Shown: positions 16,605 to 24,146 of the stretch, piece after piece | Position numbering within the stretch: the first letter of the stretch is position 1 | How the letters are laid out: the number at the start of each line of letters is the position of its first letter | DNA from: Actinomadura fibrosa | GTDB lineage: Bacteria > Actinomycetota > Actinomycetes > Streptosporangiales > Streptosporangiaceae | Assembly (NCBI RefSeq): GCF_900659615.1 | Contig: NZ_CAACUY010000020.1 | Location: 1 to 64,000, forward strand | Reading direction: 5' to 3' | Length of the DNA: 64,000 nt | Program-made: the position numbers and the translations under genes | The notes under the pieces: generated by a model | Seen by the model: the letters and a program-made list of their open reading frames with translations, nothing else | What the model was told of the DNA's origin: nothing | Database searches by the model: none

Positions 16605-16883
16605 GTGGTCGACGGCCTCCCTCACTGTGCGGCCTGCGGCGTCCCACTGCGCGGGTACGTGTACCGGTTCAAGCCAGTCAGCGATCGTTGCATCAGCCTG
16701 GCCTGGTGCCCTGCCTGTCGGACCTACTCCGGAATGATGGTCTATGTGCCCCGTGAAGAGGATCTCCGCGATGCTCTGGCCCCCTTGGACGAATCTGCCC
16801 AGGAGCGCCTGCTGAACAGCGAGACCAAGCTCATCGATCACATCGACCGATTGATCCGACGCGGCACCTGGCCGCCATCCTGA
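16605..16883 (+). CDS. Small zinc-ribbon-like protein, possibly 5'-truncated by a stop codon
   Basis: The visible 92-aa frame starts at GTG 16605 and has two Cys pairs, HCAACGVPLRG and AWCPACRTYSGMMVYVP, likely a zinc ribbon, followed by a helical C-terminus. The upstream in-frame codons read as coding sequence (AERWRWKKTSAPDWYTV). Further up, an ATG at 16536 is followed three codons later by TGA at 16545. A TGG there would give MTDWRAQAERWRWKK, a natural-looking N-terminus, so the gene may have been damaged by one base change. Function unknown. Confidence 0.5.
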   Translation: MVDGLPHCAACGVPLRGYVYRFKPVSDRCISLAWCPACRTYSGMMVYVPREEDLRDALAPLDESAQERLLNSETKLIDHIDRLIRRGTWPPS

Positions 16884-16993
16884 GGGCTGGGGGCCGCGAA
16901 TCCCCCGCTTCGGGCACGTCAAACCGACTGAGTCAAACCGGCCCCTGAGCCCCTACATCTGACACTTCCCGCCCACCACATAGCCTCATTCGA

Positions 16994-17317
16994 ATGAATG
17001 AGGCAGTCCTTGACGAGGTCACGGTGCTGTGGGCCGAACACCTCGGTGCGCCGTGGCCTGACGAGCTGTACCGGGTGGATGACCGTAACGGCGATGTGGT
17101 CGAAATTGATGGCGCGATAGCTGGATGCATCTCGGCCTATCTGCAGGGATGCGGGAGGCTCGATCCGAAGCGGTCCCGCATCCTCCAGGTCTGCGCCCGC
17201 GACCTTCAAAAGATCCTTCCCCGCTTGCGTGATGAGGGGGCGCAACACGTTCGCCGTTTGATCCGCATGGCGGAGTTGATAGGTCGGCCGGAAGAGTCTG
17301 TCACCTCAAGCTCGTAA
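16994..17317 (+). CDS. Hypothetical protein (107 aa)
   Basis: I do not recognise the family. The product is soluble and mostly helical (NEAVLDEVTVLWAEHLGAPW; GAIAGCISAYLQGCGRLDPK; ILQVCARDLQKILPRLRDEG). Codon use is coding-like although less GC-biased than in the core genes nearby, in line with acquired DNA. No strong ribosome-binding site precedes ATG 16994. It sits between IS and integrase remnants. Confidence 0.55.
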   Translation: MNEAVLDEVTVLWAEHLGAPWPDELYRVDDRNGDVVEIDGAIAGCISAYLQGCGRLDPKRSRILQVCARDLQKILPRLRDEGAQHVRRLIRMAELIGRPEESVTSSS

Positions 17318-17495
17318 CTCCCTCTCCGCCAGACGGTGCGCAATGAGACCGGGCGGGCGGGTGACCCGCGGCGGGACTGGACGGAGAAGGCCACACGCCC
17401 GGCGCGCCGGGGCGGGTGGCCGCCAGCAAGTACGGTGTCGACATGCCCCGGTGCTGTGCCCTTAGGGCCGGCCAGGTTGCAAGTCGCATCCGTCC

Positions 17496-18152
17496 GTGCG
17501 CATGGTGCAGTCCATTCACGCAGTGCTGTGCAACGTGCTGGAGGTGGCCGTCAGAGAAGAGGCCATCCCGTGCAATGTGGCCAAGCTTAACAAGGTAGGT
17601 GCACCGAAGCACAAGGTGAACCGCGGCCTCACAGTCGACCAGGCGCGCGACGTCCTGAAGGCGACCCGCGACGAACGTCTTCATGTACGTCTGGCGCTCC
17701 GCCTCGGCCTACGGCGCGGCGAACTGCTCGGCCTCCGCTGGGAGGACGTGACCCTCGTCGGCTGCCGCACCTGTGACGGAGAGGGCGGCGAAGTGGATGG
17801 CGCCGAGTGCCAGACCTGCGCCGGTAGCGGGGTCGAGAGTGCCATTGCTTGTCACCCATCTGCATCACGCCCCTGTGCGAGCACAAGGTGAGGCGGGCGG
17901 CAGAACGGGCGGATGCCGCCACACCTGCGTTCTCGCTGCTGCTGCACCTGGCATCCCGCCCACGTCGTCCGGAACATCGTCGGGCACAGCGACATTGAGG
18001 TGACCATGACGATCTACGCGCACACGTCCCTCGACGACAAGCGCGCGGCGCTGCGGAAACTGGGGGAGGCATCGGCTGAGGACGTTGCCGTCAGGGTTGC
18101 CATCAGAAGACCCGGAACCGTGTGTAGTTCCGGGCCTTCTGGCTGGTTTTGA
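17496..18152 (+). pseudogene. Broken tyrosine integrase of an older element
   Basis: The first frame carries the core-binding end and the start of the catalytic domain: MVQSIHAVLCNVLEVAVREE, VNRGLTVDQARDVLKATRDE and LRLGLRRGELLGLRWEDV (the first catalytic Arg). It then runs into unrelated Cys-rich sequence (CRTCDGEGG, CQTCAGSG). After frame changes, a CRHTC fragment and HVVRNIVGHSDIEVTMTIYA (catalytic His and Tyr) reappear, followed by HTSLDDKRAALRKLGE. The N-terminal arm domain and most of the middle are missing. Its 3' end abuts the tRNA-Phe fragment at 18152. Confidence 0.85.
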
Positions 18153-18197
18153 GGTGGGCAGGGGCGGGGTCGAACCGCCGACCTTCCGCTTTTCAGG
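18152..18197. repeat. Distal attachment site (tRNA-Phe 3' fragment)
   Basis: These 46 bases repeat the 3' end of tRNA-Phe up to the anticodon loop (CTTTTCAGG) and then diverge. The following 182 bp, 18198-18379, hold short inverted repeats (GACCTG/CAGGTC, AATCC/GGATT) that may be integrase arm or terminator sequences, and no gene. Confidence 0.88.
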
Positions 18198-18379
18198 TCT
18201 CAGCGTCCAAGCGCTGTACTGACCTGCGAAAACCCAGGTCGCTCACGAGCGAAAATCCAATAAGCGGATTGCGTTCCCCGCCAACCTATCACGCTGCGTC
18301 ATTGGGCGACTATCCAGGACTCTCGGTCGGGGCCCAGAGGTTCGCAGTAGCTACCCCACGGCTGCCCGGTCCACCGAGG

Positions 18380-19561
18380 TCAGACGATGTCGGACGTGCT
18401 CGACCCCACACGAGTCCATGGTGACGCTTCATCCGAATCGGGTCTATCCAAGAAGTTCTGGGCGAGCTTGGCCCACTCCTGGAGGAAGGGGAACGCCTTC
18501 TCGACCCTGGTGATCGCGTCGGACATCCGCTTGAACGGCTTGCGAACTGCCGTTGAGATGTTTCCCGCCCAGTTCAAGAAGGCGACGAACTCCCCGAGTT
18601 CGGGAAGTGGTTCATCGTAGGTCACGGCGAGGGAGGCGATCTGGCGCAGGAGGCTCTCGAACTCGTCCGGCCACTCGGCGCGAGGAGTAGAGCTTACGAA
18701 GTCCAGGAGTCCCCGGATTCCTGTGTCCAGACTTCGCACCCGCTCGAGGAAGCGAGACGCGGCCCCGTCCAGGGAGTCTGCCGGCCCGCTGATTGCGGCG
18801 GCATAGCGGACGGTCACCGCCCTGCCAGCCTTGACCGAGCCTCCATCCCCCATCCGGGCGAAGTCCGCTCCGAAAGCCTCGTTGACGGAACCGAACGCTT
18901 CGAACGCGGCCTCCATCTCTGCAGTGTCCTCGGGGATCGCCTCGAGTTCCTCTTCGATACGGACCATGGCATCGAAGAGCCCGAGACGGTCCTCATCATC
19001 GGGACTGTCGGGCGGATCGCCTGGCTTTGCGACGATGACGCCGTTGAGGATCCGAGCCGGGGTGAGGAGGCCGAATCCTTCGCGTAGGCCAGCCTCAAGG
19101 GTTCGCTGAAGTTCTTGGCGGGCCTGGACCATGCCGTTCGGGGTGCGCTGGAAGCGGATCGTCCGCACCTTCGAGAGGTAGTAGGGCAGTTCGCCGCCGT
19201 CCGACAGTTGGATCGTGGGCTTGCCGGTGCCCTGCCGCAACGCTAGTTCGAAAACCACGTTGGGGTTGAGACCGCTGAGGTCGGCGATGACCAGGTCGGC
19301 ATCCTTCACCTGCTGGCAGATCTGATCGAAGATCTCTCCGGTTCCGGGCAGATCGTCGGCCCTGAATGGAGTTATACCGAAGGGCTGGCAGGCAGCCTGG
19401 GTGATGTTCGCGTAGACGTAGAGACTGCTTTCGTAGATGTCGCGGTCCGGAGTTCCGAGTTCGGCCAGTGCGTCGCCGAGGGGGCCGATGGCAAAGCAGG
19501 TCCAAGGCTGGCTGGGTACGTCGTCGGGCTCGCCGGTGCAGGGCGGGGTGGTAACGGTCAT
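18380..19561 (-). CDS. Nucleoside 2-deoxyribosyltransferase-like protein with helical C-terminus, candidate effector
   Basis: Residues 20-125 of 393 match the nucleoside 2-deoxyribosyltransferase-like fold: CFAIGPLGDALAEL, then QICQQVKDADLVIADLSGLN and NPNVVFELALRQG with the conserved Asp, Asn and Glu. Relatives of this fold cleave or transfer the N-glycosidic bond of nucleosides and occur as nucleotide-hydrolysing toxins and defence effectors. The remaining 270 residues are acidic and helical with no clear membrane span, ending with RMSDAITRVEKAFPFLQEWA. Its ATG shares one base with the stop of the HTH gene (TGATG). It is the last gene of the cassette, the place an effector often occupies. 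Confidence 0.75.
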   Translation of the reverse strand: MTVTTPPCTGEPDDVPSQPWTCFAIGPLGDALAELGTPDRDIYESSLYVYANITQAACQPFGITPFRADDLPGTGEIFDQICQQVKDADLVIADLSGLNPNVVFELALRQGTGKPTIQLSDGGELPYYLSKVRTIRFQRTPNGMVQARQELQRTLEAGLREGFGLLTPARILNGVIVAKPGDPPDSPDDEDRLGLFDAMVRIEEELEAIPEDTAEMEAAFEAFGSVNEAFGADFARMGDGGSVKAGRAVTVRYAAAISGPADSLDGAASRFLERVRSLDTGIRGLLDFVSSTPRAEWPDEFESLLRQIASLAVTYDEPLPELGEFVAFLNWAGNISTAVRKPFKRMSDAITRVEKAFPFLQEWAKLAQNFLDRPDSDEASPWTRVGSSTSDIV

Positions 19562-19833
19562 CAGTCCGTGATCCTTTCCTCTGTGTATTCGATGCCTCGG
19601 GTGATGTCGTCGGTATAGACGGGCATTTCTCCGATGCCCAGGGCTTTGAGGACGCCGGCGGTCGGGACCCGGTAGTGGCGGCCGACGCGGAGCACCGGGC
19701 AGGGGAACTTCTCGTCCTGGATAAGCCGGTAGGCGGTGGCCTGGCAGAAGCCGAAGGCCTGGGCGGCGGTCCGCAGGTCGAGGACCAGCGGCAGCCGGAA
19801 GAGTTCGGGGAACGTCAGTGGCGAGCTGATCAT
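19561..19833 (-). CDS. Excisionase-type helix-turn-helix DNA-binding protein
   Basis: The 90-aa protein has the MerR-like/HTH_17 fold: LVLDLRTAAQAFGFCQATAY, RLIQDEKFPCPVLRVGRHYR and VPTAGVLKALGI. The segment after the helices (PVLRVGRHYRVP) is the usual wing of excisionase-family proteins. ATG 19833 overlaps the stop of the gene before it (ATGA), and GGAG lies eight bases upstream. It could be the island's recombination directionality factor or an autoregulator of the cassette. Its location inside the operon favours the latter, but both remain open. Confidence 0.85.
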   Translation of the reverse strand: MISSPLTFPELFRLPLVLDLRTAAQAFGFCQATAYRLIQDEKFPCPVLRVGRHYRVPTAGVLKALGIGEMPVYTDDITRGIEYTEERITD

Positions 19834-20546
19834 CGGGCGGCTCCGGCCGGGCGAAGTCGCAGGGTGCCCACTCGCACGCCTTCCGCGGGTCTGCGTGCTC
19901 TGTGGACGAAGTCCGACAGACCGATGCGCCTGGCGAGCGCGCCGATCCGCGCGCCTTCGATCGCAGTTGCCGGACCCACGATCCGAAGTGGAGCGGAAAG
20001 ATGGTCTCCGTCGATGGGTGGTTGGATCTCCAATTCCCACAGGTCGGTTGAAGGAACGTCTAGGTCGTTGATGAGGAGCGGATCGCTGGGGAACTCGATC
20101 CGCTTCGACAGCCGTCGGGCAGCGCGCCAGACGGGAGCGGAGGCAGCCTTGAGTAGTCGGTCACCGAGGTCGGGCAGCTCCTCATCGATCACGGACAGCG
20201 CTTCGAGGAATGCTGCAGTGAATTCGGCTTCGAAGTCCTCGTGGGTGACGCCGAGTAGGGCGTGGACCAGAGTCAAGGTCCTGCGCAGCCATGGGTCGGC
20301 GAGCCAAAGCGCGAACAGGCGCGTGCGGTCGTTCGCGTACTCGTTCCTGGCATCCCGGACTGCGGCCTGCCAGACGGCGGCGCGCAAGGCGATGTCACCG
20401 TCGTGCGCGCGGGTCGCGTTCCGCGCTTCGTGCGCGGTAAGCAGAAGAGGTCCCGAATCGGTGATGACCTGGAGACCGGGATGGTGGTCCGGGGCAACGT
20501 GCTCTTCGAGCTTGCGTGATAGGACGTGGTGGGACGAAGTGGACAT
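19830..20546 (-). CDS. Uncharacterised helical protein (238 aa)
   Basis: I cannot assign a function. The protein is soluble and largely helical. The central block (DPWLRRTLTLVHALLGVTHE, then DFEAEFTAAFLEALSVIDEE, then DRLLKAASAPVWRAARRLSK) resembles sigma-region-like helical proteins that occur near HTH genes in actinomycete mobile elements. The C-terminal third is strand-rich and ends with a basic tail. GAGGAG precedes the ATG. The gene starts nine bases after the 584-aa gene and overlaps the HTH gene, so it belongs to the same operon. Confidence 0.7.
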   Translation of the reverse strand: MSTSSHHVLSRKLEEHVAPDHHPGLQVITDSGPLLLTAHEARNATRAHDGDIALRAAVWQAAVRDARNEYANDRTRLFALWLADPWLRRTLTLVHALLGVTHEDFEAEFTAAFLEALSVIDEELPDLGDRLLKAASAPVWRAARRLSKRIEFPSDPLLINDLDVPSTDLWELEIQPPIDGDHLSAPLRIVGPATAIEGARIGALARRIGLSDFVHRARRPAEGVRVGTLRLRPAGAAR

Positions 20547-20555
20547 GGGTTCTCC

Positions 20556-22310
20556 TCAGCTTCTGCGGTGGAGGTCACGGAGGAATCGGCGGATCTGGGG
20601 GTTTCCATCGGCGCTTACTGCCTTCAGAAGATCACCGAAGCTCTCGGTGTCGGCCGGGTGCCGGGAGGCGAGACGTTGCCAGATCGTCAAGGCGTCCAGA
20701 AGCCTTCCGCTGGGTCCATGGAGGCGGATCGTGCGCTGGATGAGCACGACCGTGGACGCCCATTCGCTTCGGGGTCGAACGCAGTCGTGGAACCAGCGGA
20801 GATCGACTTTCAGAAGGTCGGAGAACAGCCTGGTGGCGTAGACGGCCTCCGCTTCGCCATGCGAAGTCCACGCGACCAGCTCGCTCAGGAACATGCGTCG
20901 GTCTCCGCTGCGAAAGTGTGCGAGGAGGGCCTCGCGAGCGGCGCCGTCCGTTAGCGGGTGGTAGTCGGTCTCGAGGCGGCGGGCCAGTCGACGGATGATT
21001 GTCAGTGCAGGTCTAAACGGCGCGGTCGCCGAACCTGAGCCACAGGTCAGGGCCGCGAGGTGGTGGAGATGTTCGCTGTCGCCGCAGGTCCAGCCAGCGA
21101 TGATTTTGGCTGCCTCGTCCGAATGAGAGCTTCCGTTCATGAGCGCGCGAAGTGCCGCCGCCGCGACCTGTATGGCCAAGGGCTCCTTCCGCAGCGCACA
21201 GCCCTGGACCTCGCTGAGACGAAGTGGACGCGAACGCATGGGGACCGAGAGTGCCAGCGCCCAACCGGCCTGCTCGACCAGCGTTGATTCAGGAACGCCG
21301 GCCAGCCATCGCGGGAGGAGCATCGCCGGGCGACTGCACCAGGCGTACCGCAGAAGCGCGTCCGCCCAGCCGGCACGCGAGAAGACGATCCGCGATCGAC
21401 GGTGATGCGCTGGCTCCACCCGGATTCCTTCGAGTTGCGCCGCTACAGTCAGTGCGCGTGCCCCGTCGAAACACCTGTCACCGGACACTTCGTACAGCGA
21501 GGCCAAACGCTCGGCCTCTTCGAGGACGATCCGAAGGGGGCGCCCGCGGAATGTGGCCGCCGAAAGCAGGACGTCCATGACGTCCAGGTCTTTCACATGC
21601 CGGAGGAACTCGCTGATCTCCAGGTCTGCCTGGTGATCGAGGTGCGCGCGGACGTTGTGCGCTTCCTTCCTCGTCAGGCCTGTCGGACTCTCGTGGAGTA
21701 TGAGCGCCTCGGCGACGTCCACGGCGTCCTGCGGAGAAGACCATGGAGGCAGGAAATGGGCGAGGAATCCGTCCGGGAGGCTACTCGGGAGGGCTCGAGG
21801 ATCGTTGGCCCCAGTCTCGATCCTCATACTGAAGACCTGCCTCGAGTCCGGCGACAGGCACTGGACCAGATAATCGGCAGCCGCTGTCGTCGCTCGATCT
21901 GTGAGCCGTACTCCGGAAGGAACAACGATCACCAGGGTGGCTTGAGCCTCTCGCAGTCGAGCGGCCAGGCTCGAGAGCGACGCCGGAAACTCCAGGAGTC
22001 GAGCGGTCGTTTCCCGCAGGAGATAGCTGCCGTCATGGTCAGGGAACCAGCCCTGAACGTCGAACCTGTCGGGGAGCTGGATCGGTGTGCTGCCCGGCGT
22101 GCAGGTCTCTGCCAGCAGATGTTCGGCCATGGTCTGAATGCCGTGGGCGCCCGTGAGGACGACAAGGCCGCGCCTAGCCTTCCTGCGGGCCTCGCGCATG
22201 CGCCCCGGCATGACGAGAACGGCTTCGGGACTTCGTTCATCGCGGTGGTCGGCCGCGGAACCGTGGCCGTGTACGACGGCCATGGATGGACCTTGCGGAC
22301 ATTCGTGCAT
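20556..22310 (-). CDS. Large helical protein with degenerate P-loop (pseudo-STAND-like)
   Basis: The 584-aa protein carries near its N-terminus RRGLVVLTGAHGIQTMAEHL, which looks like a P-loop strand-loop-helix whose Lys-Thr has been replaced (GAHGIQT instead of GxxGxGKT). A later strand ATLVIVVPSG sits where Walker B would be but lacks the acidic residue. The remaining 400 residues are helical repeats (REALLAHFRSGDRRMFLSEL; TRLFSDLLKVDLRWFHDC), as in STAND sensor arms. ATP hydrolysis is therefore unlikely. It may be a structural or sensing scaffold. ATG 22310 has GAGG six bases upstream; a start at 22397 would overlap the cyclase gene. Confidence 0.65.
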   Translation of the reverse strand: MHECPQGPSMAVVHGHGSAADHRDERSPEAVLVMPGRMREARRKARRGLVVLTGAHGIQTMAEHLLAETCTPGSTPIQLPDRFDVQGWFPDHDGSYLLRETTARLLEFPASLSSLAARLREAQATLVIVVPSGVRLTDRATTAAADYLVQCLSPDSRQVFSMRIETGANDPRALPSSLPDGFLAHFLPPWSSPQDAVDVAEALILHESPTGLTRKEAHNVRAHLDHQADLEISEFLRHVKDLDVMDVLLSAATFRGRPLRIVLEEAERLASLYEVSGDRCFDGARALTVAAQLEGIRVEPAHHRRSRIVFSRAGWADALLRYAWCSRPAMLLPRWLAGVPESTLVEQAGWALALSVPMRSRPLRLSEVQGCALRKEPLAIQVAAAALRALMNGSSHSDEAAKIIAGWTCGDSEHLHHLAALTCGSGSATAPFRPALTIIRRLARRLETDYHPLTDGAAREALLAHFRSGDRRMFLSELVAWTSHGEAEAVYATRLFSDLLKVDLRWFHDCVRPRSEWASTVVLIQRTIRLHGPSGRLLDALTIWQRLASRHPADTESFGDLLKAVSADGNPQIRRFLRDLHRRS

Positions 22311-22375
22311 ATCGAACCTCGGGCGGATACGGCTGGGCGAGCCAGCAGTGAATGGGAACTTGCAGGCCTGGGCCG

Positions 22376-22987
22376 TCAGATTCCGGCACGGCCGCAATGC
22401 TCGGTATTCGCCAGCGATGGAACCGGCACGTGGAGATAGCCCGTGTGCTCGAAGGTCTTCACACGGACGTGGCAGGGGGTGAACTGGGCTGAGTGGAGCC
22501 TCGTTCGACCGCCGGCGACATAGTGTGTGAAGACCTCAGCCGATAGCAGGAGCGCGAGGAACGTAACATCCGGATGGCTTCGGGCCAGCGCCTCACGAAG
22601 AGCGGCACTCTCCACCAGACGACTGACGTTGATCTTAGGTGCGGAGGTGGCGTGGACGTCGTCCACCAGCCCCGCGTCGATGGCCACCCTGATCCGGATT
22701 TGGGCGCGCTGGGCTCGCAGATCCGGATCCAGGTCGTGGAGGATCCGCTGGAGCTGGGCCGGGAAAGTGTCGATGAGCCGGGGGAGCGCTTCGTGGGACA
22801 TGACCACGAGGGCGCCATCACCACTTTCCTCCCTTGCCGCCGATGCCCAGAGGCTGGTGAGGCCGGAAAGCGCGAACGCAGTTTCGACCGCCTGGTGCAG
22901 GGTCCGCTGAAGGGTGGGGAGCTGGGCCGCGGGGTGGCCGCTAAATCGCTCGGTGTCATAGGTGACGAAGGCACAGTAGGACTCCAT
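22376..22987 (-). CDS. Divergent class III nucleotide cyclase
   Basis: The 203-aa protein is a stand-alone cyclase-like domain. AFVTYDTERFSGHPAAQLP provides the first metal-binding Asp position, EESGDGALVVMSHEALPRLI the GDG hairpin with the second Asp, and KINVSRLVESAALREAL the helix bearing the transition-state Arg. In canonical class III cyclases an Asn lies four residues before that Arg; here Ile occupies that place and an Asn lies three before it. The base specificity cannot be predicted. The C-terminus (HVRVKTFEHTGYLHV) matches the same region of the 603-aa fusion protein at 38145. AGGAGGT precedes ATG 22987. The upstream neighbour encodes a cNMP sensor. Confidence 0.8.
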   Translation of the reverse strand: MESYCAFVTYDTERFSGHPAAQLPTLQRTLHQAVETAFALSGLTSLWASAAREESGDGALVVMSHEALPRLIDTFPAQLQRILHDLDPDLRAQRAQIRIRVAIDAGLVDDVHATSAPKINVSRLVESAALREALARSHPDVTFLALLLSAEVFTHYVAGGRTRLHSAQFTPCHVRVKTFEHTGYLHVPVPSLANTEHCGRAGI

Positions 22988-23042
22988 TGCTACCTCCTGT
23001 GAGGTCGGAAGCGAACGGTTCCACTGTGGGATGGGTGAGGAA

Positions 23043-23072
23043 GGCGCGGTACCGGAAATCCGGTACCGCGCC
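23043..23072. terminator. Perfect 13-bp hairpin between sensor and cyclase genes
   Basis: GGCGCGGTACCGG, a four-base AAAT loop, then CCGGTACCGCGCC form a perfect stem starting five bases past the sensor gene stop. No T-run follows on either strand. It can act as a terminator/attenuator reducing read-through into the cyclase operon, or, given its symmetry, as an operator. Confidence 0.65.
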
Positions 23073-23076
23073 AATT

Positions 23077-23700
23077 TCACTGCACGAGCTTGCGGAGCGA
23101 CGCCGCGTCCCTGATCGTTACAAGTCCGTGCGCGGTCGTGATCAACCCGCTCTCGCGCAGTTCACGCAGTGCGGCGGAGATGACACTGAGGTCCCGGCCG
23201 ATCGACTGGCTGAGTTCGAGCTGGGTGAGATCGAGGGTTGACCGACCACTGGGCCCGGCAAACGACAGCCGCAGCAGCGCATGGATGAGCTGTGCTCGGG
23301 CGGGGAGAGTCGCCTGTTCGATCCGCCACTGCTCCGCCTCGATGAACCGGGACGTTGTCTGCTGGTACACCTCGGCCTCTAGCCGGTTCTTGGTCAGGAG
23401 CTCGCGGAACCGGGCGGCGCTGAGCACCGTGGCCGTGCATGGGGACATCGTGATGACGGTGGCCGTGCGCAGTGCTCCGGTTATGACGCCCAGTGCGCCG
23501 AGGGTTTCGACAGGCCTTCTCACTGCTGCTAGAAGAACTGCCCCCTCAGGGCGGATGATCTTTACCTTGACCTGGCCGTAGCGCAGGAGTACGACGTGAG
23601 TGGGTTCGTCACCCTGTCGAAGAATAGTTCTTTTGCTGGCGAACTTCCGTTCTGTCCCCGCTTGGGTGATCAGAGTTGCCAGCCGCATCGATGTCTGCAT
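23077..23700 (-). CDS. Crp/Fnr-family cyclic-nucleotide-binding regulator
   Basis: The 207-aa protein has an N-terminal cNMP-binding beta-barrel (KRTILRQGDEPTHVVLLRYG, QVKVKIIRPEGAVLLAAVR, VETLGALGVITGALRTATVI), a long dimer helix (EVYQQTTSRFIEAEQWRIEQ) and a C-terminal winged HTH (LDLTQLELSQSIGRDLSVIS, AALRELRESGLITTAHGLV). The phosphate-binding cassette is divergent (no canonical RSA). It probably senses a product of the cyclase encoded just downstream and regulates this cassette. ATG 23700 has AGAGAAGA upstream; a GTG at 23730 would add ten residues but lacks a ribosome-binding site. Confidence 0.88.
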   Translation of the reverse strand: MQTSMRLATLITQAGTERKFASKRTILRQGDEPTHVVLLRYGQVKVKIIRPEGAVLLAAVRRPVETLGALGVITGALRTATVITMSPCTATVLSAARFRELLTKNRLEAEVYQQTTSRFIEAEQWRIEQATLPARAQLIHALLRLSFAGPSGRSTLDLTQLELSQSIGRDLSVISAALRELRESGLITTAHGLVTIRDAASLRKLVQ

Positions 23701-23730
23701 GCAATCATCTTCTCTGGACTGAGTAGTCAC

Positions 23731-24146
23731 AACAATCGCTCATTAACCAAGGAAGTGGAACTGCAGTGTTATGTGATTGTCCATTGGTTAAATTTGCAAT
23801 TTCAAGTTGCGCTCGATATGCCACTTAGCCGCGTGGCGGCTTGCTCGAGTCTCATTAGCCAAAGGTGTAGGTGTGCTTGCCGCGGGCTCTTGAAGGTCGG
23901 GTCCTGATGGATGGCAGGGGCACGCCTTGGTGGCTGCTGGCGGCAGTAGTGGTGTCTTGAGTGAGGCCGGGCTTTGGTGCTCGCCTCGGACGAGCGACTG
24001 GTCATCTTGTTGCGTCGTGCGGTTTGACCGCGTGCCTGTGAACTGCAGGGCAGCGGCGAGATGGTTCGAGGCGTGGCTGTGGCGGACAGGCGGCCGGATG
24101 TGCAGTAGGCGGTGTGATGGTAGGGGTGGATGGTTAGGGTCCGGGT
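23731..24146. promoter_or_regulatory. AT-rich divergent promoter region of the cassette
   Basis: This 416-bp stretch separates the sensor gene from cutA. Its left part (about 23731-23830) is markedly AT-richer than its surroundings and holds the inverted repeat AAATT-TGC-AATTT at 23790-23802 and several TTGATT/ATGTGATT-like words. I see no gene in it. It most likely carries the promoter and operators of the minus-strand cassette; individual elements are not certain. Confidence 0.45.

Noticed and set aside
19561..19833. Definite excisionase of the island
   Set aside because: The fold fits, but the gene sits inside the cassette operon 10 kb from the integrase. A regulatory role is equally possible, so the label is kept general.
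22376..23080. Longer 234-aa version of the island cyclase starting at 23080
   Set aside because: The extension would translate the hairpin and has no ribosome-binding site, whereas ATG 22987 has a strong AGGAGGT.
18380..23700. Naming the cassette Pycsar or CBASS outright
   Set aside because: There is no CD-NTase, no Cap2/Cap3-type gene and no effector with its own cNMP domain. Only the general logic is shared, so no existing name is justified.
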